Source of the DNA: Candidatus Obscuribacter sp.
Lineage (GTDB): Bacteria > Cyanobacteriota > Vampirovibrionia > Obscuribacterales > Obscuribacteraceae
DNA: 38,619 bases
Direction: 5' to 3'
NCBI GenBank assembly: GCA_021772135.1
Contig: JADYXQ010000228.1
Location: 1-38,619, forward strand
Made by a program: the position numbers and the translations under genes. The notes beneath the pieces are model-generated. The model had not been told where the DNA came from. It ran no database searches and worked only from the letters and a program-made list of their open reading frames with translations. Positions 17,706 to 25,469 of the stretch are shown piece after piece. Within the stretch, counting starts at the first letter, position 1; each line of letters begins with the position of its first letter.

Positions 17706-18641
17706 GTGTTCGCTAATAAAAGGCAATTTGCCAGGTTATCTGCCAACCTATTTCTACTTGTCGCCGGCGCCCTGACGCTCAGCAGTCCGCTCTGTGCCTT
17801 TGCCGCACCGGTCGAACTGAGACAAGCGGCTGACGGCAAAGCGGCTCAAGGCGCTCTCATCTTGCCCGTAGTCAGCATCGGCAGCTTGCTTCTGCCCAGC
17901 GGCCAAATCACTGTAGACGGTCAGAACGTTGAAGTGGGTGCTGTTCCTGAATGGCTCTTCGACCGCCATACTGTTCTCACCGGCGTGTTGATTCAGCTCG
18001 ATGTTGCCGGCGCAGCGGCGAGCCCGGCTGCTACATCGCTCAATGGTCTGGTTTATTTCAATGGCGGCGATTGGCTGAAAAATCTGCGCCGCGGACGCGC
18101 TAAAGAAACCATCGAGACCGCTGACGGTCAGACATATCAGGGGCAAATCGTCAGCGTCACTAAAGATCAAATTTCAATTGACACTTTGCCTGGTCAAAGC
18201 AGAAACATTGCCCTGGCCAACGTCAAAAATATTATTTCGCCATGCAGCTATCGCTTCAGCGCTCCTGCTAGTCAGGTCAAACTTTCGCCTGATACTGGCA
18301 TCACCATCTGTGACGCCCGCAGCGTTACTTTTGCCCCAGCCGGTGCTCAGCCAAGGTTGGCTAGCGCTTTCAGTATGCGTGGTTCCAGTTCTACTCCGGC
18401 TTTAAAATTGCCTAAGTCTGATTTAGCCGGCACTGAGGGTGGTATCACCAAAAGAGCTATTGCTCTTATGATCACTGCCGATGCCGTCAATACAATCGCG
18501 CCGGCCATTGCTATTCCGCTGACAGCGACTCTAGGTCAGCGCCGCGCTTCCAATACTTTGAACGGCTATACCGAGGCCAATTTGCTTAACGACTTTGTCT
18601 TTAAAATTCCGCTTGTCACTTCGCCCACTGCACGGTTCTAG
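17706..18641 (+). CDS. Secreted/periplasmic protein of unknown function, 311 aa
   Basis: GTG 17706 has GAGAGG 5 nt upstream and places a textbook signal peptide right at the N-terminus: basic n-region (ANKRQFARLS), hydrophobic core (NLFLLVAGALTLSSP) and an Ala-X-Ala cleavage site (CAFA before APVELR). Upstream in-frame starts would add a 29-residue tail that spoils this. The mature protein is Ala/Ser-rich with repeated beta-strand-like segments (GQTYQGQIVSVTKDQISIDT, then NIALANVKNII) reminiscent of a small SH3/LSm-like barrel. I cannot assign a family. It lies between the czcBA genes and the TolC-like gene and might act in the envelope with them, but that is positional inference only. Confidence 0.75.
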   Translation: MFANKRQFARLSANLFLLVAGALTLSSPLCAFAAPVELRQAADGKAAQGALILPVVSIGSLLLPSGQITVDGQNVEVGAVPEWLFDRHTVLTGVLIQLDVAGAAASPAATSLNGLVYFNGGDWLKNLRRGRAKETIETADGQTYQGQIVSVTKDQISIDTLPGQSRNIALANVKNIISPCSYRFSAPASQVKLSPDTGITICDARSVTFAPAGAQPRLASAFSMRGSSSTPALKLPKSDLAGTEGGITKRAIALMITADAVNTIAPAIAIPLTATLGQRRASNTLNGYTEANLLNDFVFKIPLVTSPTARF

Positions 18642-18669
18642 TGCTGCGGAGATTTTGACTGCCAGTTTT

Positions 18670-20310
18670 CTAAAGCATGGGGCGATAGGTTTCAATTGGT
18701 CTGCCGCAAGATTGTTCCAGGTCTGTGTAGGCTTCTTGATAGGCACGCACCGCGTCTAAATATTGACTGCGTACAGCCACGTTTTGTTGTTGTACTTGCA
18801 GTGTGGCAGTAATGTCAGACTGACCGACTTCATAGCTACGGCGCGCCAGGCGGGCCACTTCGTATGAATCGGCGAGAATGTGTTCCTGGTAAACCTTGAG
18901 TTTTTGTCTGGCGGCCAGCACATTATTGTAGGCCGAAGAAACTTGGGCCGTAATCAAATTTTTCTGCGATGCCATCTCATATTTAAGCTGTGTGGCTGTG
19001 GCTTTTAAGCGATAAATTTCGCCCTGATTCCAATTGGTGACGGGAGCCTCTGCCACCACTGTGAAAAATACCGAGCTTACTTTTGGGCCGGTAGGGGCGT
19101 TGCCTGAGACCGAGTTGCCGAAGCTGACACTGGGGTTGGGCACTACGTTGGCAATGGCAGTGCGCATTTGCGCTCTATTCAAAGCCACACGCTGAGAAAC
19201 ACTCTTAAGTTCCAGCCGCTGGTCCAGAGCTTTCTGTATATATGATGACAAAGGCTGTGGCTCCAGCGAAAAATCAGGCAGGAGCTGACTTTTTTGTGAA
19301 GGGTCGAGCTTGGGCTGGCTGGTGCCGAGAAATGCCGGCAAGCGAGGAATGTTGACCAGATCTTCCGGATTTCTGCCCATAATCACGTTTAGTTGCTGTT
19401 TAGCGCGAATGACGCGGCGCATTCCCACCTGACGCTCTACGTCTGATTGAGAGGTGGCCAGACGAGCTTTGAGCACGTCTAATTCAGGCACGTCGCCTGC
19501 TTGAAAGCGCTTGCTTGACACTTCCAGCAAACGGCTGGCCAGTTCAAACAACGAATTGAGCGTTTCGACCGTCTCTTGCGCCACCACCACTTCTGTATAG
19601 GCCCTGCGTACATCGGCTCTTAGGGCCCAAACTGAAGTCATCAGGTCAGTTTTGGTTTGCTCTACCAGCCTTTTAGTGGCCAGCAGGCGAAAGACTAATT
19701 TCCATGGCCCTTCGATAGTAAATGTGGGGCCGATGCGGCGGACCTGTTCACCCAGCGGTGCCCGGTCAAAGAGGAAGCCAGGGTTTGGTCCGGCGGCGGC
19801 GTCGGCATAATTGGCGGTGGTAATCTGCAGCTGTGACCGTATGGCCGCTGCCCGGGGACTTTTTATCAGGGCTTCGTCCAGGGCTTGCACGATAGACAGA
19901 CCGCTGCCGCCACCTCTGGGCTGCTCTGTAAATTGAATGGTGCCAGAAACTGCACCGCTGCCGCTCTGGCCGTCGGTGGTGGGGCTGCCTTGATCTGATT
20001 GCCCTGGTAAACGCATGGGCCGCAAAGAAGGCATGTCATTGCCAAAGGAATCGCCGCTACCGAGGCCAGGTGAAGTGACAGGGGGGCTGATTGCGCCCGA
20101 AGAAGGTGAGTTGGAAGGCGGGCTATAGGTGCCACGCACCGGTGTTGTATTAGGCGGGATGGCTGCGGCGGACGCCAGTTTAGACTGCTCTAAAGGCGCG
20201 GCGTGCGCTGCCATAGCATTTGCAGCAGATAGTAATACGCTGGCTGCGAGCATTACGACATATTTGGAATTCACGGGTGGTAAGACATTCATGGGGTTCA
20301 TCAATTTCAA
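18670..20310 (-). CDS. TolC/CzcC-family outer-membrane efflux protein
   Basis: Outer-membrane channel component of a tripartite efflux system. An N-terminal signal sequence (VVMLAASVLLSAANAMAAHA) is followed by about 100 residues of Pro/Ser/Gly/Thr-rich low complexity, then by the TolC domain: two repeats of helices and strands with typical landmarks (ALIKSPRAAAIRSQLQ, AYTEVVVAQETVETLNSL, RFQAGDVPELDVLKARLA, NVIMGRNPE, RSYEVGQSDITATLQVQQ). 546 residues is long for the family because of the linker. No strong ribosome binding site fixes the start; TTG 20310, ATG 20301 and ATG 20292 are all possible. It is convergent with the secreted protein gene (28 nt gap) and probably completes the CzcBA pump encoded upstream. 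Confidence 0.9.
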   Translation of the reverse strand: MKLMNPMNVLPPVNSKYVVMLAASVLLSAANAMAAHAAPLEQSKLASAAAIPPNTTPVRGTYSPPSNSPSSGAISPPVTSPGLGSGDSFGNDMPSLRPMRLPGQSDQGSPTTDGQSGSGAVSGTIQFTEQPRGGGSGLSIVQALDEALIKSPRAAAIRSQLQITTANYADAAAGPNPGFLFDRAPLGEQVRRIGPTFTIEGPWKLVFRLLATKRLVEQTKTDLMTSVWALRADVRRAYTEVVVAQETVETLNSLFELASRLLEVSSKRFQAGDVPELDVLKARLATSQSDVERQVGMRRVIRAKQQLNVIMGRNPEDLVNIPRLPAFLGTSQPKLDPSQKSQLLPDFSLEPQPLSSYIQKALDQRLELKSVSQRVALNRAQMRTAIANVVPNPSVSFGNSVSGNAPTGPKVSSVFFTVVAEAPVTNWNQGEIYRLKATATQLKYEMASQKNLITAQVSSAYNNVLAARQKLKVYQEHILADSYEVARLARRSYEVGQSDITATLQVQQQNVAVRSQYLDAVRAYQEAYTDLEQSCGRPIETYRPML

Positions 20311-20346
20311 AGCCGCTCAAGTATAGTTTTCACGGCGAGCGGCTTT
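20309..20346. repeat. 10-bp inverted repeat over the tolC-like start region
   Basis: AAAGCCGCTC (20309-20318) and GAGCGGCTTT (20337-20346) are perfectly complementary around an 18-base centre. The repeat covers or precedes the start codon of the tolC-like gene and overlaps the spacer of the divergent promoter at 20329-20356, so it could be an operator shared by both genes or a 5' RNA structure. Confidence 0.6.
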
Positions 20347-20356
20347 CTCTTATAAT
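20329..20356 (+). promoter_or_regulatory. Candidate sigma-70 promoter of the ECF-like sigma gene
   Basis: TTCACG (20329-20334) and a perfect TATAAT (20351-20356) are separated by 16 bp. Transcription would start near 20363, giving a leader of about 85 nt before the ATG at 20450. Confidence 0.5.
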
Positions 20357-20449
20357 CTGCTAACATTGTGAGCGCCGCGTGAGCAGCAAAAGACAGCCAG
20401 GCGCGACTCCTGTGAGTATGGACGGAATAAATATCAGCGCCAGGACAGT

Positions 20450-21292
20450 ATGAATAATAAGGAAAGCCGAGCATTTCTAAAAGGGGAGATGAACTTTACT
20501 CCTCAGCGGATGATGCGCTACATCCGCTCGCGCGCGCGGATCGCTACAGATGAGGATATCGAAGATATCCTTCAGAATGCTTTAGTTCTGGTAACGAAGC
20601 ATTTCGACCCCGGCCATCCTGAAGCAAAATTGGCGCCCTACTGCCTTGGCGCATGTAACAAAGCTATTGCGCAAAATCTCGAGCGTTATCATAAAGTTGC
20701 ATTGAAAAAGCGCGAGATCAAACCGGGCTCTGCGGCGGGCGAAGTTAATATTGATACAGATTTTGAACTGGACGACGACGCCAAAGATGTGGCCGAAACA
20801 CTTAAAAAAGCAGCTGCTGCTTCAGCGGCTTCCGCCCGCGCTATGGCGCAAAATCAGCCTAAAATTAGCGAAGTGGCCCTGGACGGCAGCGTCATGACGG
20901 TGCAAACCCTTTCGCCGGGCAAAGCTTTCGATGACGCCCCTTCCACCACCAGCCAGTACCGCACAACTTCGCTCGATTCGATGTTCGATGAAGACGACAG
21001 CCGCTCGGCTGATGACTTACTTGGTGGCGATAATGTGGTTTCTTCCGGAAGCGGGGCAAAAGATCCCGCCGCCCGCGCTTTAATTAATGATCTGGTTGAG
21101 CGCATTCTCGATGACTTGCCGGCCGGTATTCACCGTACCTGCTTCGTTTTGAAATATGTTGAAGGTTATAAGCGAGAAGATTTGATTGCATGTCTAAAAA
21201 TGGATGCGAAGAGTATAGATACCATCGACAAGAGAATTGTGAGAACCCTAAAAGCGTTCAAAGACAAGATGGACCAGCAAGAAGCGCATTAG
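20450..21292 (+). CDS. ECF-like sigma-70 family protein with long acidic linker
   Basis: A 280-residue protein with two sigma-like ends. Residues about 15-80 resemble region 2: TPQRMMRYIRSRARIATD, then EDIEDILQNALVLVTKHF and ACNKAIAQNLERYHK. Residues about 215-275 resemble region 4: VERILDDLPAGIHRTCFVLK, YVEGYKREDLIACLKMDAKS, then IVRTLKAFKDK as a helix-turn-helix. Between them are about 120 residues of low-complexity, Asp/Ser/Ala-rich sequence instead of the usual 10-50 residue linker. AGGA precedes the ATG. The partner gene at 21312 follows after 19 nt in the same operon. No zinc-finger anti-sigma factor is adjacent. Sigma function is likely but the motifs are divergent; it could regulate a small private set of promoters. 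Confidence 0.68.
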   Translation: MNNKESRAFLKGEMNFTPQRMMRYIRSRARIATDEDIEDILQNALVLVTKHFDPGHPEAKLAPYCLGACNKAIAQNLERYHKVALKKREIKPGSAAGEVNIDTDFELDDDAKDVAETLKKAAAASAASARAMAQNQPKISEVALDGSVMTVQTLSPGKAFDDAPSTTSQYRTTSLDSMFDEDDSRSADDLLGGDNVVSSGSGAKDPAARALINDLVERILDDLPAGIHRTCFVLKYVEGYKREDLIACLKMDAKSIDTIDKRIVRTLKAFKDKMDQQEAH

Positions 21293-21311
21293 TTAATTCC
21301 AGGAGACGGCA

Positions 21312-22028
21312 ATGACTACCCTTAACGACAAACTAGCCCAATTAACAAAGGCTATGGCAAACGGAGACGAGAGCGCATGTGCTCTTTCGTTCGAAAAGTT
21401 CTGCCAGGAAAATTTCCAGGAGCTGCCTTTGCCTGGAGAGAACAAATTATTTGACCAGGCCATGTGGACTGCCAGCCAGTTCATGCCTTTGACTAAAAAA
21501 GATGAGGCCATTGTCAAAAGAGTGACCGGCAATATGCTCGAAGCTATAAGCCCAGTTACTGTGGCCGTGGCCCAGGCTACTGCCGCTACCGAAAAATCAG
21601 TATTTGCCCTGCGTGATCTGGTGGGCCAGGCCCGCGAATCTGCCGCAGCGGTATGGCAAGACATGCTCAGCGCTCAGCAATGGCAGCAAATGGTGCCTGC
21701 TGGTGCTACCCGTGGTGTGGGCGCGCAGCTGGTATCGATGGGTACATTTGAACGCACCATTGATGATGTGCGCATTCAAGTCAATCTCGGTTGGCTGATT
21801 GACGAAAACAATCTAAGAGTATTGTTGCAAGCAAAAGATAAAGACGAAAATGCCATTCCTGAAGTGGAAGTGCGAATCAACGAACAAGACCGCGGTGTGG
21901 TTTTCTCGCGCATGACCAATCAAGATGGTGCCATGGTGGCGCCATCGGTGAAAGTCGGCCCAGGGCAGTATCAAATTCAAGTGTACTGGTCAGACAAAGT
22001 GATTGAAACTCCGTTCTTCAGAATCTAG
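21312..22028 (+). CDS. Hypothetical protein co-transcribed with the sigma-like gene
   Basis: A 238-residue protein without signal peptide or membrane segment. AGGAGA lies 6 nt before the ATG. The first 130 residues are alpha-helical (TLNDKLAQLTKAMANGDESA, later AVAQATAATEKSVFALRDLV). The last 90 residues are strand-rich with Ig-like repeats (RIQVNLGWLIDENNLRVLLQ, then PEVEVRINEQDRGVVFSR and GQYQIQVYWSDKVIETPFF). The helical part plus a beta C-terminus next to a sigma gene is loosely like the DUF1822 proteins that sit beside sigma factors in cyanobacteria; I could not verify this. It may regulate or be regulated by the neighbouring sigma. A terminator at 22128-22155 ends the operon. Confidence 0.7.
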   Translation: MTTLNDKLAQLTKAMANGDESACALSFEKFCQENFQELPLPGENKLFDQAMWTASQFMPLTKKDEAIVKRVTGNMLEAISPVTVAVAQATAATEKSVFALRDLVGQARESAAAVWQDMLSAQQWQQMVPAGATRGVGAQLVSMGTFERTIDDVRIQVNLGWLIDENNLRVLLQAKDKDENAIPEVEVRINEQDRGVVFSRMTNQDGAMVAPSVKVGPGQYQIQVYWSDKVIETPFFRI

Positions 22029-22127
22029 TCGAATATCATTAATCTCTGATTCTCTGTCATTGTTCATTGCCTGATGATCTAAATATTTGAGCGGCGCTTT
22101 CTCCTGAGTGTCGTCAAAATTTAAAAG

Positions 22128-22155
22128 GCGCAGCATCCTGGATGTTGCGCTTTTT
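22128..22155 (+). terminator. Rho-independent terminator of the sigma operon
   Basis: GCGCAGCATC (22128-22137) pairs with GATGTTGCGC (22141-22150), 10 pairs with one G-U, closing a 3-base loop, followed by TTTTT. It lies 100 nt after the stop at 22028. Confidence 0.85.
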
Positions 22156-22241
22156 ATCAGCGGAACTTTCAACGAGCGGACCCGTCGCGTCTAGAGTTCG
22201 CATTATGGAAAATTGAACATACGAGGCAATGGGAATTAGTT

Positions 22242-22637
22242 ATGTCTATATTTAAACGATCAGGATTGTTCACGGTGGCCGTAGCCACCGGACTTATGGT
22301 TGCTACAGCGGCTCAAGCTGCACCCGGCGATAATAAATTGGTAGTAACCAGCAAGAGCAAAATAGTGAAAGCGCAGGCTGCACCTAAAAAATCTACCAGT
22401 GCTCTAACTCAAGAACAGCGCAATTTGCAGCCTGGTTATGTCAGCTCAGCTAAGACCACTATCGACGAGCCGAAAATGTCGGCTCAATCAAATGCCGCAT
22501 TCGAAGGGCAAAACAATGCCAGTGCTGCTGCCGGAACGACCATTAACAAGGACGGCACCATCATCAACGAAAACAACCGCAACAGCAATCGCGTGATCAA
22601 TAACGAAGTCAGTCCATTCCGCCAGGCCGGTCGTTAA
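22242..22637 (+). CDS. Small secreted protein of unknown function
   Basis: A 131-residue protein with a clear Sec signal peptide: basic start (SIFKRSG), hydrophobic core (LFTVAVATGLMVATA) and AQA cleavage site before APGDNKL. The mature part is hydrophilic and rich in Lys, Ser, Asn and Gln, with an Asn-rich tail (TINKDGTIINENNRNSNRV) that is probably disordered. No domain is recognised. The ATG at 22242 has only a weak GGGAA site 8 nt away. It stands alone between the sigma operon terminator and a convergent kinase-like gene. Confidence 0.72.
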   Translation: MSIFKRSGLFTVAVATGLMVATAAQAAPGDNKLVVTSKSKIVKAQAAPKKSTSALTQEQRNLQPGYVSSAKTTIDEPKMSAQSNAAFEGQNNASAAAGTTINKDGTIINENNRNSNRVINNEVSPFRQAGR

Positions 22638-22722
22638 AATATTGCGCCAGCAAGCACCGTGCCTAATGTGGCCAAGGCGCGATTGAGACAACCTGTTCTT
22701 TTTCTGAGCGCGACGTTCTGGT

Positions 22723-23955
22723 CTAATTGACGGGCTCCGGCAGACCGGCCAATTTGTAGCTGTAAGATAAACTGCTGCCCAACTCTGGTCGCTTATGCAT
22801 GCCGGCTGCTTCAGCCGCTAGAGTAGATTTCGTGATTATTTGCTGCAGCAATTGTTGATAAGTACTGCCTTTATTCGGTAAGACTGAACCGACAAAATAG
22901 TTGTCCACCAGAGGCACAATGATGTCGGCCACAGTGTGTCTGTAAGGTTGGGAAATGTCGGAGCGGCCGATATCGACCAGGTTAAAACGTTTGCCCACAG
23001 GGTCAATTAAGATGTTGCCCGGTTTAGATGGGTCGAATTGCATGCCGTGTTTTTCTACGGCCATCATCGTTCTGGCCAGATCATCATAAGCCGCTTGCGG
23101 TAGTTCCGCGCTGCTCTTGATACTTCTGGCAAAGAGAGCTTCAGCTGCTTCCAGGCCGATTTCTTTTCTCACCGAATGACTCGGCGCACCAGCGGCAAAA
23201 CCATTTTGCTTTTTGAGAATTTCATAGTCGCCCATCTTGGCCACAGACTGACCAACATTGTGATCAGGCATGGCGTCTACTACAGGCTCAAGCTTGCCGC
23301 CTTGCGGTTTAGGGCGGCCGAACTCAGCTACTTTGACGACAAAGTCATCGGTAAAATCAAGTTTGTAGACGGCGCCATTGCTGCCTCTGCCTAAGAAATT
23401 ATCTACGCGCACTGAGGCTACAACATTCTGTTCTGAGGCCCTCGTTGATTTTAGCTGGCTGGATAAATTGTCAAAAGTGAGCGGCCGAGCAACTTCGGCA
23501 AAAGGCACTTCAGGGCGTGGGCGCATGCTAAAACGAGCAGCTCTTCCACCGATGCCAAAACCAGCAAGTCCAGATGCTGCCATTAGTGGATAATCGAATG
23601 CCATATGGCCAAAATTGCTGCTCAATTCGTTTTTGCTTTTTTGAAAATTATTGGGATTTTTCCAGAGGTCATAAGCGGGCACACCAACTTTTGACCCGAT
23701 GTCGTAGACAGCCACAGCACCGAATATTTTGCCGGCGTTAGCCACTGTGCCTTCCACATAAGGTGCCAGTGCCCTGCCCAGAACCTGCGGTTTCTTTAAA
23801 GCCAGGGCGAATGCTGCTCCGATGGCAACACTGCCGGCGACTTCTAAGGTTGTCTGGCCAAGCTGGTCGCCGGTGGCCGATTTTGCTCGAGCAACAAAAG
23901 CTTTTGGTGCTTCCCTGGCTGCACCCAGCAATAAGTTTGCTTGATCGGAAAGCAT
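22723..23955 (-). CDS. Atypical protein-kinase-fold protein with hydrophobic N-terminal region
   Basis: A 410-residue protein. Residues 1-145 are Ala/Gly-rich with hydrophobic stretches (GSVAIGAAFALALKKP and GLAGFGIGGRAARF) that might associate with membranes. Residues about 185-340 show a protein kinase pattern: glycine-rich loop LGRGSNGAVYK (188-198), Lys208 in FVVKVAE, a catalytic-loop equivalent FDPSKPGNILID with D308 and N314 (the HRD Arg is absent), and VDIG (D328) in place of DFG. The essential Lys, Asp, Asn and Asp are all present, so catalysis is possible, but the lobes are short as in minimal bacterial effector kinases or ABC1/RIO-type kinases. There is no good ribosome binding site; coding-like sequence continues upstream without an ATG. 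It is 146 nt downstream of the malic enzyme. The substrate is unknown. Confidence 0.65.
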   Translation of the reverse strand: MLSDQANLLLGAAREAPKAFVARAKSATGDQLGQTTLEVAGSVAIGAAFALALKKPQVLGRALAPYVEGTVANAGKIFGAVAVYDIGSKVGVPAYDLWKNPNNFQKSKNELSSNFGHMAFDYPLMAASGLAGFGIGGRAARFSMRPRPEVPFAEVARPLTFDNLSSQLKSTRASEQNVVASVRVDNFLGRGSNGAVYKLDFTDDFVVKVAEFGRPKPQGGKLEPVVDAMPDHNVGQSVAKMGDYEILKKQNGFAAGAPSHSVRKEIGLEAAEALFARSIKSSAELPQAAYDDLARTMMAVEKHGMQFDPSKPGNILIDPVGKRFNLVDIGRSDISQPYRHTVADIIVPLVDNYFVGSVLPNKGSTYQQLLQQIITKSTLAAEAAGMHKRPELGSSLSYSYKLAGLPEPVN

Positions 23956-24101
23956 TTCGGAAACGCTTAAATCATGGCGCGAGCCATCGCTTGAGGCGTC
24001 ATTGGCCGCCTGCGCATTAGTTTTTTCGTCTGGTGAAAATTTGGGCAGAAAATTACCTGTGGCCCGTCCATACTGTAGACTCTAACAAAGGATATGGCCG
24101 A

Positions 24102-25439
24102 CTACAAATTAGATTCGAGGTAAACAGCATTAGCTACGGCATTAGACACACTTTCGTGTACTTCTCGGTCAAGAATGCTGGGAACAATATTGTCCATTTT
24201 TGTCTGCCCGCAAATTGCGTGGGCTGCCGCCAGTTTCATGGCATCAGTAAAGTGCGTGGCGTGGGCCCTGAGCGCCCCTCTAAACAATCCGGGAAATGAA
24301 AGAGCATTGTTTATGGTGCGGCCGTCGGCGGCAAAAAGAGCACCCCGTTTCATTGCTTCTTCCGGTTTAATTTCAGGGTCCGGATTTGACAGGGCGAGAA
24401 TGACCTGACCCGGGCGAATCATTTCAGGGGTGATTAAACCGGGTTTGCCTGTGGTTGCCACCACAACGTCAGATTTGTTCATGATTTCAGCGAGGGTCAT
24501 GGCCGTGCCACCCAGAGTGGCTAACCTTTGTTTGGCCGGTTCTCGAATATCGGTGCCGTAAACGGCTTTGACTCCATAAGAAAGTAAAAGCTGGGCGATA
24601 CCAGATCCAGCAGCGCCCAAGCCGATAATGCCCACTTTACTGGCTGTCAGATCGACGCCGTTGCGCTGAGTGATAGTAATCAATGCGGCCAGAACAACTA
24701 CCGCTGTGGCGTGCTGATCATCGTGTAGAACCGGGATATCCAGCTCTTCTTGTAAGCGCCGTTCGATTTCGAAGCATTCCGGTGCGGCTATATCTTCTAA
24801 ATGAATGGCACCAAATGTAGGGGCAATAGCTTTAACTGTGGCCACTACACTTTCCACATCAGTGTTGTTCATTAATATCGGAATGGCACTGATTCCAACC
24901 AGTTGTTCGTACAAAACTGATTTGCCTTCCATGACAGGCATTCCCGCCACAGCGCCGATATTGCCGAGGCCGAGCACCGCCGTGCCGTTGGTTACCACTG
25001 CTACTGAGTTACCAATGGCAGTATAAGTGCGGCTGGTGCTGATATCTTGCTGAATCAATTTGCAAATTTGCGCTACGCCGGGAGTATAAATTTTGCGCAT
25101 CTCAGCGATGCTGGTCAGAGGCACTTTGCTTCTGATGGCGATTTTACCGCCTTCATGGGCTTGCTCAACCGGGTCGATAACCGCTTCCAGACTGGCATTA
25201 GCCAGAGTCTTCAAACCTTCTACGACGTGATTTAAATGATTGTCATCGTCAAGATAAAGAGTGATGTCGCGCACAAGAAAATCAGGGCCCTGAGCAAATA
25301 TGCTGATTTCGCCGATGTTGGCGCCCAATTCGCCCAACCTGGTGGCAATCTGACCAAGGTATCCTGGCTTATCCATCACCCGCACGCGAAAGGTGCGCAA
25401 AATCTTCGCTTCAGGTCGAACTAAAGAGGTCATGGCCAT
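24102..25439 (-). CDS. NAD(P)-dependent malic enzyme with N-terminal ACT domain
   Basis: Oxidative decarboxylation of malate to pyruvate. Residues 1-90 form an ACT regulatory domain (RTFRVRVMDKPGYLGQIATR, then GANIGEISIFAQG), probably binding an amino acid effector. The malic enzyme N-domain follows: YTPGVAQICKLI, TNGTAVLGLGNIGAVAGMPV, MEGKSVLYEQ, and metal-binding LEDIAAPECFEIERRL and VLHDDQHATA. The NAD-binding C-domain has IIGLGAAGSGIAQLLLS and ALSNPDPEI. 445 residues fits the ACT-containing short form. AAGGT lies 11 nt before the ATG. It follows the second PAS gene by 30 nt and could be in one transcript with it. Confidence 0.94.
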   Translation of the reverse strand: MAMTSLVRPEAKILRTFRVRVMDKPGYLGQIATRLGELGANIGEISIFAQGPDFLVRDITLYLDDDNHLNHVVEGLKTLANASLEAVIDPVEQAHEGGKIAIRSKVPLTSIAEMRKIYTPGVAQICKLIQQDISTSRTYTAIGNSVAVVTNGTAVLGLGNIGAVAGMPVMEGKSVLYEQLVGISAIPILMNNTDVESVVATVKAIAPTFGAIHLEDIAAPECFEIERRLQEELDIPVLHDDQHATAVVVLAALITITQRNGVDLTASKVGIIGLGAAGSGIAQLLLSYGVKAVYGTDIREPAKQRLATLGGTAMTLAEIMNKSDVVVATTGKPGLITPEMIRPGQVILALSNPDPEIKPEEAMKRGALFAADGRTINNALSFPGLFRGALRAHATHFTDAMKLAAAHAICGQTKMDNIVPSILDREVHESVSNAVANAVYLESNL

Positions 25440-25469
25440 AAGTTTTGGTTACCTTTTTTTGTAGATTTT

